From contig SSNP01000050.1 of assembly GCA_006937955.1 (NCBI GenBank), positions 2,957,261-3,021,260 on the forward strand: 64,000 nt of DNA, written 5' to 3'. Shown one piece after another: positions 51,147 through 60,954 of the stretch. A program made the translations under genes and the position numbers. The DNA is from Pachypanchax playfairii. Its lineage: Eukaryota; Chordata; Actinopteri; Cyprinodontiformes; Aplocheilidae. How positions within the stretch are numbered: position 1 is the first letter of the stretch; each line of letters begins with the position of its first letter. A model generated the notes under the pieces. It saw nothing but the letters and a program-made list of their open reading frames with translations. It did not search any database and was not told the origin of the DNA.

Positions 51147-51701
51147 TTAAACAAGCCCTTCCATTAAACACGGTTTTTCTGAGGTTTCTGTTGAATATTT
51201 TAGCTCCACAGGTGTTCTTACCTTCATAGTGGGTGTGAAAACAGGTCAACAACTTCTCTTTCAGTTTTAATCTCTCAAACTACGCAGGTGGTGATAAAAC
51301 CTGAGTTCGAACGGCCGGTACTTGTTTCGTCACAACTCCTTCGTTCATTAGTATTCGGCAGCTCCCGCAGTTGAAACCACGCCTGTAGCTGTAGCATAAG
51401 ACGTATCAAACAGGAAGAGAGAACGTCTGACGTTGCCATGCGCAGCGGGGCAGGAAACAGTATACCTTGCTCTCATAGGCTAGTTTGTTAGCCAATCAGA
51501 GTCCAGCAAATTCGAATAATGAATATTAAGGAGTTGTAGCATAAACCCGCCGAAGCCAGCCGAATCTTGATGCAGATAGATTGAAAGGTCTGTTAATCAG
51601 TGTTTCTTAACGTTTTTTAGATACAAAATGTTTCATATTACAGGTTAATACTTAAGAAATAACCACAAAGTCCTGAAATTTGTGTGAAATGGCCTCTTTA
51701 A
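51147..51701 (-). mobile_element. Promoter-bearing TTAA MITE family, copy C (inverted)
   Basis: A 555-bp inverted copy of the family at 27195 and 45357. Ends read TTAAACAAGCCCTTCC and GGCCTCTTTAA. On the minus strand it has CAACGTCAGACG, the CCAAT-like ATTGGCTAAC and CACTATGAAG|GTAAGA (ATG at 51227-51225). Confidence 0.75.
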
Positions 51702-52594
51702 ATACTACGGAAAAACACTGTGTTCTCATATATTTTCCTTTACATGTAAAAATATTTTCAGTAGTAGTAGTACAGGGGAGATATCTGTAAAAATAAATGG
51801 TTAAATTACTGTGACAGCAGGACATGGTGGCAGGCCCTCATCTTAAATGATCACGTAAGAGTCGCTGCCTAAACATGACGATTGTCGCCTGCAGAAGGAA
51901 GATAACATCACTTAGATTGAAACAGAAACACTCTGTCAATCTAAAGATTAATGGACACATGGAAGAGTTTCACTACATCACAGCTGACAGGAATATCTTG
52001 TTGAAAATTAAAGGTTTGCCCTCCATGATGTTTTAGCTAGAATAGCAATTGTTAGTTTAAGAGTCAGAGCTGTTCCTTACAGTGACTGAAGAATCCTCAG
52101 AGAGTTTCGTGTTACGAGAGCAGAAAATAAGCTTAGCCTGAAGAACTCCAGGGAATGTACGACAGCAGCTTGTTTGGGATCCAGCTTTAAGACTCAGGTC
52201 AGATAATCCACAATTGGTCTGGTTTGGAGGTGAAACTCTGCAGCCATTTCAATTAAAGCATTACAAATTTTTTTTGGATTGGTTTTATCTGGCCTACCAG
52301 GTAGGTCCAAAGAACACATCTACATGATGTCATTAAAGCGCAATTATAGCGTCATTAGACTGCAGTGACTGATGGGAAAAAAAACATTAGCTGCAGCACT
52401 TTTAGAGGAGCGCAGAAATAAAATAAACACATTGAAACTGTAAGTTTCTCTTGATGTTTCTATTTAAATATGTTATTTTGTGCAATCTTTGACTATTTTG
52501 AATTGATTTCAGTGTAGACGAAATTATGCAGAACTTAGGTAGAAGTGAAAAAGAAACATTTTTCTGTGAAATTATTGCAGTTTCCACATTTTAA

Positions 52595-52700
52595 GTATCA
52601 GTTCATGGTATCGATTAACTAACCGATACCGATAAGAGTACATTAGAGTGGTATCAGCACCGATACCTGATACCAGTATCAGTATTGGTGCATTCTAATG
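52595..52700. repeat. Fragment of a fish repeat rich in GATACC/GGTATC
   Basis: Interleaved GGTATCGATT, CCGATACCGATA, GGTATCAGCACCGATACC and AGTATCAGTATTGGTGCAT occur here. This matches the terminal part of common fish hAT-type repeats ending GGTGCATC. Only the end is visible. Confidence 0.45.
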
Positions 52701-52838
52701 TTAATAATGTAGAAAAAAAAATTCACACTCCCTGGAAAGATAATGTGCTCCTGGATAAAGTTTTATGTTTTAAAAAGACTAACTCAGTTAAAGCAACACT
52801 AATAGTGGGACATTTTGATAAACAGACATTGTTTAGAA

Positions 52839-53051
52839 CAGGGGTGTCCAACTCCAGGCCTCGAGAGCCACTATCCTGCACGTTTTAGATGTTTCTCTGC
52901 TTCAACACACCTGATGCAGATGAATGGGTCATTAACAAGCTTCTGCAGGACTGGCTGAGATGTTGCAGATTTGAATCAGGTGTGTTGAAGCAGGACAACA
53001 TCTAAAACATGCAGGATAGTGGCTCTCGAGGCCTGGAGTTGGCCACCCCTG
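52839..53051. mobile_element. hAT-like MITE, 213 bp, with perfect 8-bp target duplication
   Basis: The identical octamers GTTTAGAA flank the element at 52831-52838 and 53052-53059. The ends CAGGGGTGTCCAACTCCAGG and CCTGGAGTTGGCCACCCCTG start long inverted arms of about 55 bp with few mismatches. It is non-coding. The 8-bp duplication and CAGGGGTG ends indicate hAT mobilisation; the intact duplication suggests a fairly recent insertion. Confidence 0.88.
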
Positions 53052-53757
53052 GTTTAGAATAACACGAGTAAATCTGATAAACTATATGTAAATTTTGAGG
53101 GTGTCCATTTAAAGGCACGTAATTAACCTCTATATTAGGTGTAAATCAAATAATCTGTTATTTACAACATGTTGCCATGTCTTTACGTGTTTCTCTACTT
53201 CCTATGAAACTAAGCTGAGAGCTGCATTGGGAGGCTGTCAAAAGCCCAGCGAACGTCAGCAAACATGTCACATGTTTAGTGACAAGAGGAAAAGGCCTCA
53301 AAGTCAGTAGAATCTGCCCTCTGTGCACCATAAATCCCTGCGCTTTATTTGATTTCAAGCCAACCAATATTTGCTGAGATTTCTCGTTTTGGACCTAAAC
53401 AACGGCCTGATACGTTGCAACCCACACGGTCACACCACCATCAGGCTAAATGTTGAGGGAAATCTTTCCCTTTCGTCAGTGTTACAGAGGCACAAACGTA
53501 GTTATTAATTTATATTCTGTGCTCTTTAGCTAAAGGACAAATTTGACAGTAAAACCTTTTGGGTCAGGTTGTTGCAAACATAACGGTAGAACCTCAGACT
53601 ACACGACCTGCTCTAAGACCAACAAAATACAGTGCTGTTTTTTGTCAAACTAAAGCAAACACATTTTATATCAGAAAATATAAATTGAATTAATGTAAAA
53701 TACAGTTTTTAATATCTGATTTCATTTATTACAAGAAAGAAACTCTCCAAACCATAC

Positions 53758-53790
53758 CTGTGTGAAAAAGTAATTGCCCCCCATTCAAAA
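53758..53790 (+). repeat. Tc1/mariner terminal-repeat-like fragment
   Basis: The words TGTGTGAAAAAGTAATTGCC followed by CCCC match the terminal repeat of a common fish Tc1-like family. No partner end or transposase was found nearby. Confidence 0.4.
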
Positions 53791-53859
53791 GCAAATGAGA
53801 AACAAAGTCATTGACATCTGGTCTAGAAAGATCTATAAAGTCATTTCTGTCAAGAATTA

Positions 53860-54720
53860 CAGGAGGCGTGAATCTCAAAAGCAGAGAGGCAGAGAGTGGC
53901 ACGCTCAAATAAAACAAGTTTATTAACAAAACACGGGATGGGGAAAAGCAAACACAAATAAGGCTGCTCTTCTGTGGGAGACGGGGGGGTTAATACAAAG
54001 TCCAAAAGCAAAGTTCAAAGTCCAAACCAAGATGTAAGCAAATCCAAAATAATATGAAACCAAAATGCTCTACTCACTTAGAGGAGGAGGGCAGGAGTCC
54101 AAAAATACCAAGGTGGGGAAAAACTCAAAATCCAAAAAAAAAAAAAAATCACACATAACTATAATAATAATTCCAGACTATGTTTCTATGACTCTTAACT
54201 GTGACTATGACAAATAACTATGGCTCGTAACTTTGATTTCAGACTAGCCAAGAAGCATAGCAAAACAAGGACAAGACAGAGGACATGACAGGGGACATAA
54301 GACAAGAGACAACAGTCCGGCACTGAACAGACAACCGACTCAACCTTAAATAGTGCCAGACCCAGACGAGACACAGGTGAAGGCGATGAACTAATTGACA
54401 GGAGTGAAGAACAGGAAATGACAAGACCATATATGGACACACAGACTGTTAAAACCAGAGATGAGACAAACAGATCCTAAACATGAAAACAGCACGAGAC
54501 CAAAACAACAATGATTATAAGGTAAAACTAAAAACACCACGACTACATGAAACCACAATACTATCAACAAACCAAAATTAAACAGAACTCCACGGCTCCT
54601 GATAATTTCTAAAGCTTTGGGACTCCAGTGACCATCAGTCGACGACCTCATGCTTAAGCAGACTTGACTTATGCAGCAGTTCAATGAAACACAGCTAAAC
54701 ACACGGCTAAAACATGGGTG
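53860..54720 (-). repeat. LTR-like retroelement remnant, minus orientation
   Basis: Read on the minus strand it shows CACCTGTGTCTCGTCTGGG, then CACTATTTAAGG, GTCTGTTCAGTGCCGGACTG, a T run, and near the end AATAAACTTGTTTTATTTGAG. The order of a TATA-like box, a start-like region and a poly(A) signal suits a solo LTR or a similar Pol II retroelement unit. No coding region or second LTR was found; class uncertain. Confidence 0.35.
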
Positions 54721-55660
54721 AAAGACTCATACCAGTTATTGCAAATGCTTGTTTGCAGTTGTTGCTGCCGTCAGTTATTAGATTTAAAGTGCTATTACTT
54801 CTTCACATAGAGTCAAGTTGCTTTGGATAGCAATTTACCTTCAATAAACTAAACCAACATTTAAAAACAACATTTTCTGTTTACTTGAGTTATTTTTTTT
54901 TTTACTGGTATGAAATATTTAAGTGACATGTTAAGGTGAAAATACATTTTCACAGCACTGGTGTGCACTCTGTTACCTCCTGACACTTCACAAGTGCAGT
55001 GACCGTTTCACCTTTCTACACTTGTGCTTTTCCATCATTTAGAACGTCTCTGTGTTACACCTCAGTCCTCCAAAACCACCACAACATAAGCACTAATCTG
55101 TTTTCATGAATGAAGCTGCAACACAACGATAAACCTTTAGTTTTTAATCTAATGCAACATACAACATATATTCATTACAGATTTACTATGTGGATCATTA
55201 GATACGAGTCAACCTTTGTCGTTTAAATATTGGAGCGTTTGTGGGAACTTTATCCCACAGGTTTAGATTTAGAAACCACAATGCAATTTGGAATCAGCAC
55301 CACATATTTTTTATACCAAATAACTTCCATGTTTGCATTAGTCATTAACTATGTTTATATGATGTCAATATTCAGGTTATGGTTAGGTTTCTGAAACATT
55401 AGGAATAACCCGTTTGCATGCGAGAGCAGAGAGAGTTACTCCTTTCCACCGGACGAGTCTCGCTCGTGTATGCTGCTGCTTGGCCCTTTCCACTGGGTGC
55501 ATATGAGGCGCGTAGCAGCAAGGAAGCAGCTGTCACCGAAAGAGCACGAAGTCACGCGAGATTAGCAAAATCACACGTGACTTCGTCAGTATACACAACA
55601 ACAAGCAGAAAAAAAGTACAACATGGCGCAAAAAAGTTTGTGTTTTATGTTCTGAACGTA

Positions 55661-57261
55661 CAGTGGGGCAAAAAAGTATTTAGTCAACCACCAATTGTGT
55701 AAGTTCTCCCCCTTAAAAAGATCAGAGAGGCCTGTAATTTTCATCATAGGTATACCTCAACTATGAGAGACAAAATGAGTAAAAAAAATCCAGAAAATCA
55801 CATTGTCTGATTTTTAAAGAATTTATTTGCAAATTATGGTGGAAAATAAGTATTTGGTCACCTACAAACAAGTAAGATTTCTGGCTTTCACAGACCTGTA
55901 ACTTCTTTAAGAGGCTCCTCGGGCCTTCACTCGTTACCTGTATTAATGGCACCTGTGTGAACTCGTTATCAGTATAAAAGACACCTGTCCACAACCTCAA
56001 ACAGTCACGCTCCAAACTCCACTATGGCCAAGACCAAAGAGCTGTCAAAGGACACCAGAAACAAAATTGTAGACCTTCACCAGGCTGGGAAGACTGAATC
56101 TGCAATAGGTAAGCAGCTTGGTGTGAAGAAATCAACTGTGGGAGCAATTATTAGAAAATGGAAGACATACAAGACCACTGATAATCTCCCTCGATCTGGG
56201 GCTCCACGCAAGATCTCACCCCGTGGGGTCAAAATGATCACAAGAACGGTGAGCAAAAATCCCAGAACCACACGGAGGGACCTAGTGAATGACCTGCAGA
56301 GAGCTGGGACCAAAGTAACAAAGGCTACCATCAGTAACACACTACGCCGTCAGGGACTCAAATCCTGCAGTGCCAGACGTGTCCCCCTGCTGAAGCCAGG
56401 ACACATCCAGGCCCGTCTGCGGTTTGCTAGAGAGCATTTGGATGATCCAGAAGAGGATTGGGAGAACATCATATGGTCAGATGAAACCAAAATAGAACTT
56501 TTTGGTAGAAACTCAACTTGTCGTGCTTGGAGGGGAAGAATGCTGAGTTGGATCCAAAGAACACCATACCTACTGTAAAGCATGGGGGTGGAAACATCAT
56601 GCTTTGGGGCTGTTTTTCTGCAAGGGGACCAGGACGACTGATCCGTGTAAAGGAAAGAATGAATGGGGCCATGTATCGTAAGATTTTGAGTGAAAACCTC
56701 CTTCCATCAGCAAGGGCATTGAAAATGAGACGTGGCTGGGTCTTTCAGCATGACAATGATCCCAAACACACCGCCCGGGCAACGAAGGAGTGGCTTCGTA
56801 AGAAGCATTTCAAGGTCCTGGAGTGGCCTAGCCAGTCTCCAGATCTCAACCCCATAGAAAATCTCTGGAGGGAGTTGAAAGTCCGTGTTGCCCAGCGTCA
56901 GCCCCAAAACATCACTGCTCTAGAGGAGATCTGCATGGAGGAATGGGCCAAAATACCAGCAACAGTGTGTGAAAACCTTGTGAAGACTTACAGAAAACGT
57001 TTGACCTCTGTCATTGCCAACAAAGGCTATATAACAAAGTATTGAGATTAACTTTTGTTATTGACCAAATACTTATTTTCCACCATAATTTGCAAATAAA
57101 TTCTTTAAAAATCAGACAATGTGATTTTCTGGATTTTTTTTCCTCATTTTGTCTCTCATTGTTGAGGTATACCTATGATGAAAATTACAGGCCTCTCTGA
57201 TCTTTTTCAGTGGGAGAACTTACACAATTGGTGGCTGACTAAATACTTTTTTGCCCCACTG
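55661..57261 (+). mobile_element. Tc1/Sleeping Beauty-like transposon, copy 1 (1601 bp)
   Basis: It is flanked by TA on both sides (55659-55660, 57262-57263). The termini are CAGTGGGGCAAAAAAGTATT and its inverse, with inverted repeats of about 200 bp. Each arm carries an outer and an inner copy of AAGTATTT[AG]GTCA, the IR/DR layout of Sleeping Beauty-type elements. It differs from copy 2 at only about a dozen bases counted by eye. Confidence 0.95.
56024..57045 (+). pseudogene. Tc1-like transposase with single-base frameshift (copy 1)
   Basis: It starts MAKTKELSKDTRNK and is co-linear with the intact transposase of copy 2 up to the sequence after STCR. At about 56534-56537 one A is missing (GGGGAAG instead of GGGGAAAG), shifting frame and giving a 184-aa product that stops at 56578. 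The rest continues in another frame to the normal stop at 57045. It encodes the N-terminal HTH domains and the first catalytic Asp only, so it cannot make a whole transposase. Confidence 0.95.
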
Positions 57262-57651
57262 TAAATATGAAGGACATTTAAAGATCCAGAGGGATGCTCC
57301 CTCTGAGCGTATTTCGGTTTTGGAAAAGTTTACAGCGTGGGTCTACAAAACCCAGTCGTGGAGTGCCATTGTTCAGCAAGTTTGTGTTTTATGTTCTGAA
57401 CGTATAGAACGTATAGAAAATAGAACTGCCGTGTAAGGGCCACGACATGTCGCTCCTGAGACGCGGCCGACTCGTGCTGCTGACGGATCTGGTGGAAAGG
57501 GTTCTATTGACTACAGCGGTGCCTATCAGCTGCGTATGACGTGCTACTGCAGTAACGCCCTGCTGACTCGTCCAGTGGAAAGGAAGGGTTACTCCTGTAT
57601 GGAGCACAGTTAGAGTCTGGACATACTGACAACCTTCAGACGCAATATTCA

Positions 57652-57843
57652 TCATTTCCGTAACATTTCAGTGATCTTCTTGTAAATCTCATTATCTCTG
57701 TACTTTCTGCCATTAACAAAAGACTTTATCTTCATGATTTTGACCACACTAATGAAGAAATGGGTTTCCTTCTTGCTCCAAAAGTGTGGTACTGTGTTGC
57801 ATCTCATCATGTTTACCTCTACTTCCTGTTTAGTTCTGCACAT
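57652..57843 (-). pseudogene. Myb/SANT-like DNA-binding domain relic
   Basis: The minus-strand frame contains FWSKKETHFFISVVKIMKIK then NGRKYRDNEIYKKITEMLRK. This fits the pattern W-S-x-x-E-T-x-x-x-(L/F)-I-S ... R-(N/D)-x-x-(V/I)-Y-x-x-I-x-x-x-L of the Myb/SANT-like domain found in PIF/Harbinger accessory proteins and MSANTD-type host proteins. It opens at an in-frame ATG and stops after the helix-3 region, with no partner exon recognised. Probably a remnant of a mobile element's DNA-binding gene. Confidence 0.5.
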
Positions 57844-58571
57844 GAGTTTTTGTATGTGGTTCGTCTACTCTAAAGATCAAGATTTGTTGCTAATAGAACA
57901 TGTGCAGAGCTAGATGTTTACATGGCCATGCGTAACCGGGTTAATGCCAATATCCCAGTTTTGAATGAGTTATTGGCTGCATGTAAATCATAGTAGAATT
58001 TACATAAAGATTTCCAGTCTGAGATAATATATTTTAATGTGGTTTAAGCAATAAAAACAAATAATAGTAATAATTTGTGGATTGTACAGCGCATCATGTC
58101 CCTGAATGTGTCTATACAGCTGGTTTGATTCCCCCAGTTTAACTCTGCATTAGATAAAAAGAGGTTGGCAGCCTCACAAATCTAAACACACCAACAAGAA
58201 GAGGAAGAACATGCTGGACTGTACAGTGTTTTCTTCTGATCAAAGTCTGAACCTCTGCAGGCAAAAACAAGCACTTCCTCTTTAATGTGGATAACATCAG
58301 CTGATCACAGATACAGCTTCTCTCACTTTTGGTCAAAATTAAACATCTTAAGAATAAAAACAAAATCCAAATATATCACAGGCTTCAGAGTTTTCAACAA
58401 CAAATGTTTCATTGTAGAATTTTAAGATTTTAGAATCTTAAAGCTGAATTTAGTTTGAAAAGAATTGGAATAAATGTGTATTAAATATACAGATATATGT
58501 GTAATGTAATGTAATGCATTAAATTACACATAGAAGAGGATGAAAAAAAAAATGTGGCAGACCAACACATA

Positions 58572-60173
58572 CAGTGGGGCAAAAAAGTATTTAGTCAGCC
58601 ACCAATTGTGTAAGTTCTCCCACTTAAAAAGATCAGAGAGGCCTGTAATTTTCATCATAGGTATACCTCAACTATGAGAGACAAAATGAGGAAAAAAAAT
58701 CCAGAAAATCACATTGTCTGATTTTTAAAGAATTTATTTGCAAATTATGGTGGAAAATAAGTATTTGGTCACCTACAAACAAGTAAGATTTCTGGCTTTC
58801 ACAGACCTGTAACTTCTTTAAGAGGCTCCTCGGTCCTCCACTCGTTACCTGTATTAATGGCACCTGTGTGAACTCGTTATCAGTATAAAAGACACCTGTC
58901 CACAACCTCAAACAGTCACGCTCCAAACTCCACTATGGCCAAGACCAAAGAGCTGTCAAAGGACACCAGAAACAAAATTGTAGACCTTCACCAGGCTGGG
59001 AAGACTGAATCTGCAATAGGTAAGCAGCTTGGTGTGAAGAAATCAACTGTGGGAGCAATTATTAGAAAATGGAAGACATACAAGACCACTGATAATCTCC
59101 CTCGATCTGGGGCTCCACGCAAGATCTCACCCCGTGGGGTCAAAATGATCACAAGAACGGTGAGCAAAAATCCCAGAACCACACGGAGGGACCTAGTGAA
59201 TGACCTGCAGAGAGCTGGGACCAAAGTAACAAAGGCTACCATCAGTAACACACTACGCCGCCAGGGACTCAAATCCTGCAGTGCCAGACGTGTCCCCCTG
59301 CTGAAGCCAGGACACGTCCAGGCCCGTCTGCGGTTTGCTAGAGAGCATTTGGATGATCCAGAAGAGGATTGGGAGAACATCATATGGTCAGATGAAACCA
59401 AAATAGAACTTTTTGGTAGAAACTCAACTTGTCGTGTTTGGAGGGGAAAGAATGCTGAGTTGGATCCAAAGAACACCATACCTACTGTAAAGCATGGGGG
59501 TGGAAACATCATGCTTTGGGGCTGTTTTTCTGCAAGGGGACCAGGACGACTGATCCGTGTAAAGGAAAGAATGAATGGGGCCATGTATCGTAAGATTTTG
59601 AGTGAAAACCTCCTTCCATCAGCAAGGGCATTGAAAATGAGACGTGGCTGGGTCTTTCAGCATGACAATGATCCCAAACACACCGCCCGGGCAACGAAGG
59701 AGTGGCTTCGTAAGAAGCATTTCAAGGTCCTGGAGTGGCCTAGCCAGTCTCCAGATCTCAACCCCATAGAAAATCTCTGGAGGGAGTTGAAAGTCCGTGT
59801 TGCCCAGCGTCAGCCCCAAAACATCACTGCTCTAGAGGAGATCTGCATGGAGGAATGGGCCAAAATACCAGCAACAGTGTGTGAAAACCTTGTGAAGACT
59901 TACAGAAAACGTTTGACCTCTGTCATTGCCAACAAAGGCTATATAACAAAGTATTGAGATTAACTTTTGTTATTGACCAAATACTTATTTTCCACCATAA
60001 TTTGCAAATAAATTCTTTAAAAATCAGACAATGTGATTTTCTGGATTTTTTTTCCTCATTTTGTCTCTCATAGTTGAGGTATACATATGATGAAAATTAC
60101 AGGCCTCTCTGATCTTTTTAAGTGGGAGAACTTACACAATTGGTGGCTGACTAAATACTTTTTTGCCCCACTG
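58572..60173 (+). mobile_element. Tc1/Sleeping Beauty-like transposon, copy 2 (1602 bp), intact
   Basis: Flanking TA at 58570-58571 and 60174-60175. CAGTGGGGCAAAAAAGTATT termini with inverted repeats of about 200 bp. The inner direct repeat AAGTATTTGGTCA lies near 58758, and the outer AAGTATTTAGTCA near 58585. It contains a complete transposase gene and lies 1.3 kb from copy 1 in the same orientation. Confidence 0.96.
58935..59957 (+). CDS. Tc1-family transposase, intact, 340 aa
   Basis: The product is a cut-and-paste DDE transposase of the Sleeping Beauty group; its length of 340 aa equals that of Sleeping Beauty. Residues 1-115 form the paired-like bipartite helix-turn-helix that binds the inverted repeats (TRNKIVDLHQAGKTESAIGK, then SKNPRTTRRDLVNDLQ), with a basic linker RSGAPRKISPR between the two halves. 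The catalytic domain follows: D153 in WSDETKIEL, D244 in QHDNDPKH and E279 in SPDLNPIENLW, spaced DD34E. The glycine-rich KHGGGNIMLWGC box is at about 187-197. There are no internal stops. The gene sits alone between the inverted repeats and is expected to insert at TA. Whether it is active is untested; the reading frame and repeats look complete. Confidence 0.97.
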   Translation: MAKTKELSKDTRNKIVDLHQAGKTESAIGKQLGVKKSTVGAIIRKWKTYKTTDNLPRSGAPRKISPRGVKMITRTVSKNPRTTRRDLVNDLQRAGTKVTKATISNTLRRQGLKSCSARRVPLLKPGHVQARLRFAREHLDDPEEDWENIIWSDETKIELFGRNSTCRVWRGKNAELDPKNTIPTVKHGGGNIMLWGCFSARGPGRLIRVKERMNGAMYRKILSENLLPSARALKMRRGWVFQHDNDPKHTARATKEWLRKKHFKVLEWPSQSPDLNPIENLWRELKVRVAQRQPQNITALEEICMEEWAKIPATVCENLVKTYRKRLTSVIANKGYITKY

Positions 60174-60929
60174 TAGCTGTTTCCCAGCAGGGAAAACAAG
60201 GACTTTCTGTCCTCCAACTCACTCTCTGTCTTCTCTTAAACACATAATCCATCACAGTCACAAAGAGCAGCAGACAGCAGGAAGTCCTCTCTATCTGCTC
60301 CATCTGAGGGAAATGTTGTAACTCTCCTGTGACATTAATGCAGGAGACAACAAAGGGTAAAAAACTGCAGGAAACATTTTCTATTAGACATTTTAGACAA
60401 ACTGGACATATCTTTTCTTCAGTCAACCGAGCAACTAAAAAAGCCCTCAGAGAGTACAGACCTCTGCCGAACACCTCAGTCCACCCATATTGTGATTTAT
60501 ATCTAAAAATTAACCTGTATTGTTTTTTTTTTCACCAAACACCCGGACCATTTATTTCTGATTTGCATGCAGATATATTAAAAACAGCTCTGTCTCAATG
60601 ATGAAGATTTTTTTTTGAAATTCCTGGATTTACTGAAAATGTCATCAAAATTCATCTGTAACTTTTTCATTATCTTGCTAACAAACAAATCCTAGTGAAA
60701 ATCTTAATGTTTTTTTAATAAGATGAATTTCACAGAGGCAAATGTTCTTCTTTACCATATTATTTCCACTGTGATCTATAAACAATCTCTCTTATTTACA
60801 TTCTGACTGAGTTGCTGAAGTGAATGACATGTCAGAGTTCATGAGTCCTCTCTCTGCTCTGTTTCCCAATTTCTATTTATAACTCACATCACACATACAA
60901 TTAAACAGCTAAAGTAATGCATTATTAAT

Positions 60930-60954
60930 TTATTATTATTATTATTATTATTAT
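60930..60954. repeat. (TAT)n microsatellite
   Basis: About eight TAT/ATT units in AT-rich DNA. Confidence 0.9.

Larger units (their letters stand above)
55435..57600. mobile_element. Harbinger-like repeat interrupted by a Tc1 element
   Basis: The left end GTTACTCCTTTCCACCGGACGAG and the right end CTCGTCCAGTGGAAAGGAAGG-GTTACTCC are inverted with respect to each other (CTTTCCAC[CT]GGACGAG), with GTTACTCC as a possible direct flank. The Tc1 copy at 55661-57261 splits it, so the older element is about 560 bp long. The word GTTTGTGTTTTATGTTCTGAACGTA occurs both at the Tc1 insertion point (55636-55660) and again near 57380. Assignment to PIF/Harbinger is by analogy only. Confidence 0.45.

Noticed and set aside
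54239..54702. Minus-strand frames with hydrophobic Leu/Val/Phe/Cys-rich readings
   Set aside because: They come from the T-rich LTR-like repeat and show no conserved protein motif.
56350..56672. Small minus-strand frames inside Tc1 copy 1
   Set aside because: Antisense to the frameshifted transposase.
58988..59584. 198-aa minus-strand open frame
   Set aside because: It is the antisense shadow of the intact transposase at 58935-59957; the same frame appears broken in copy 1.
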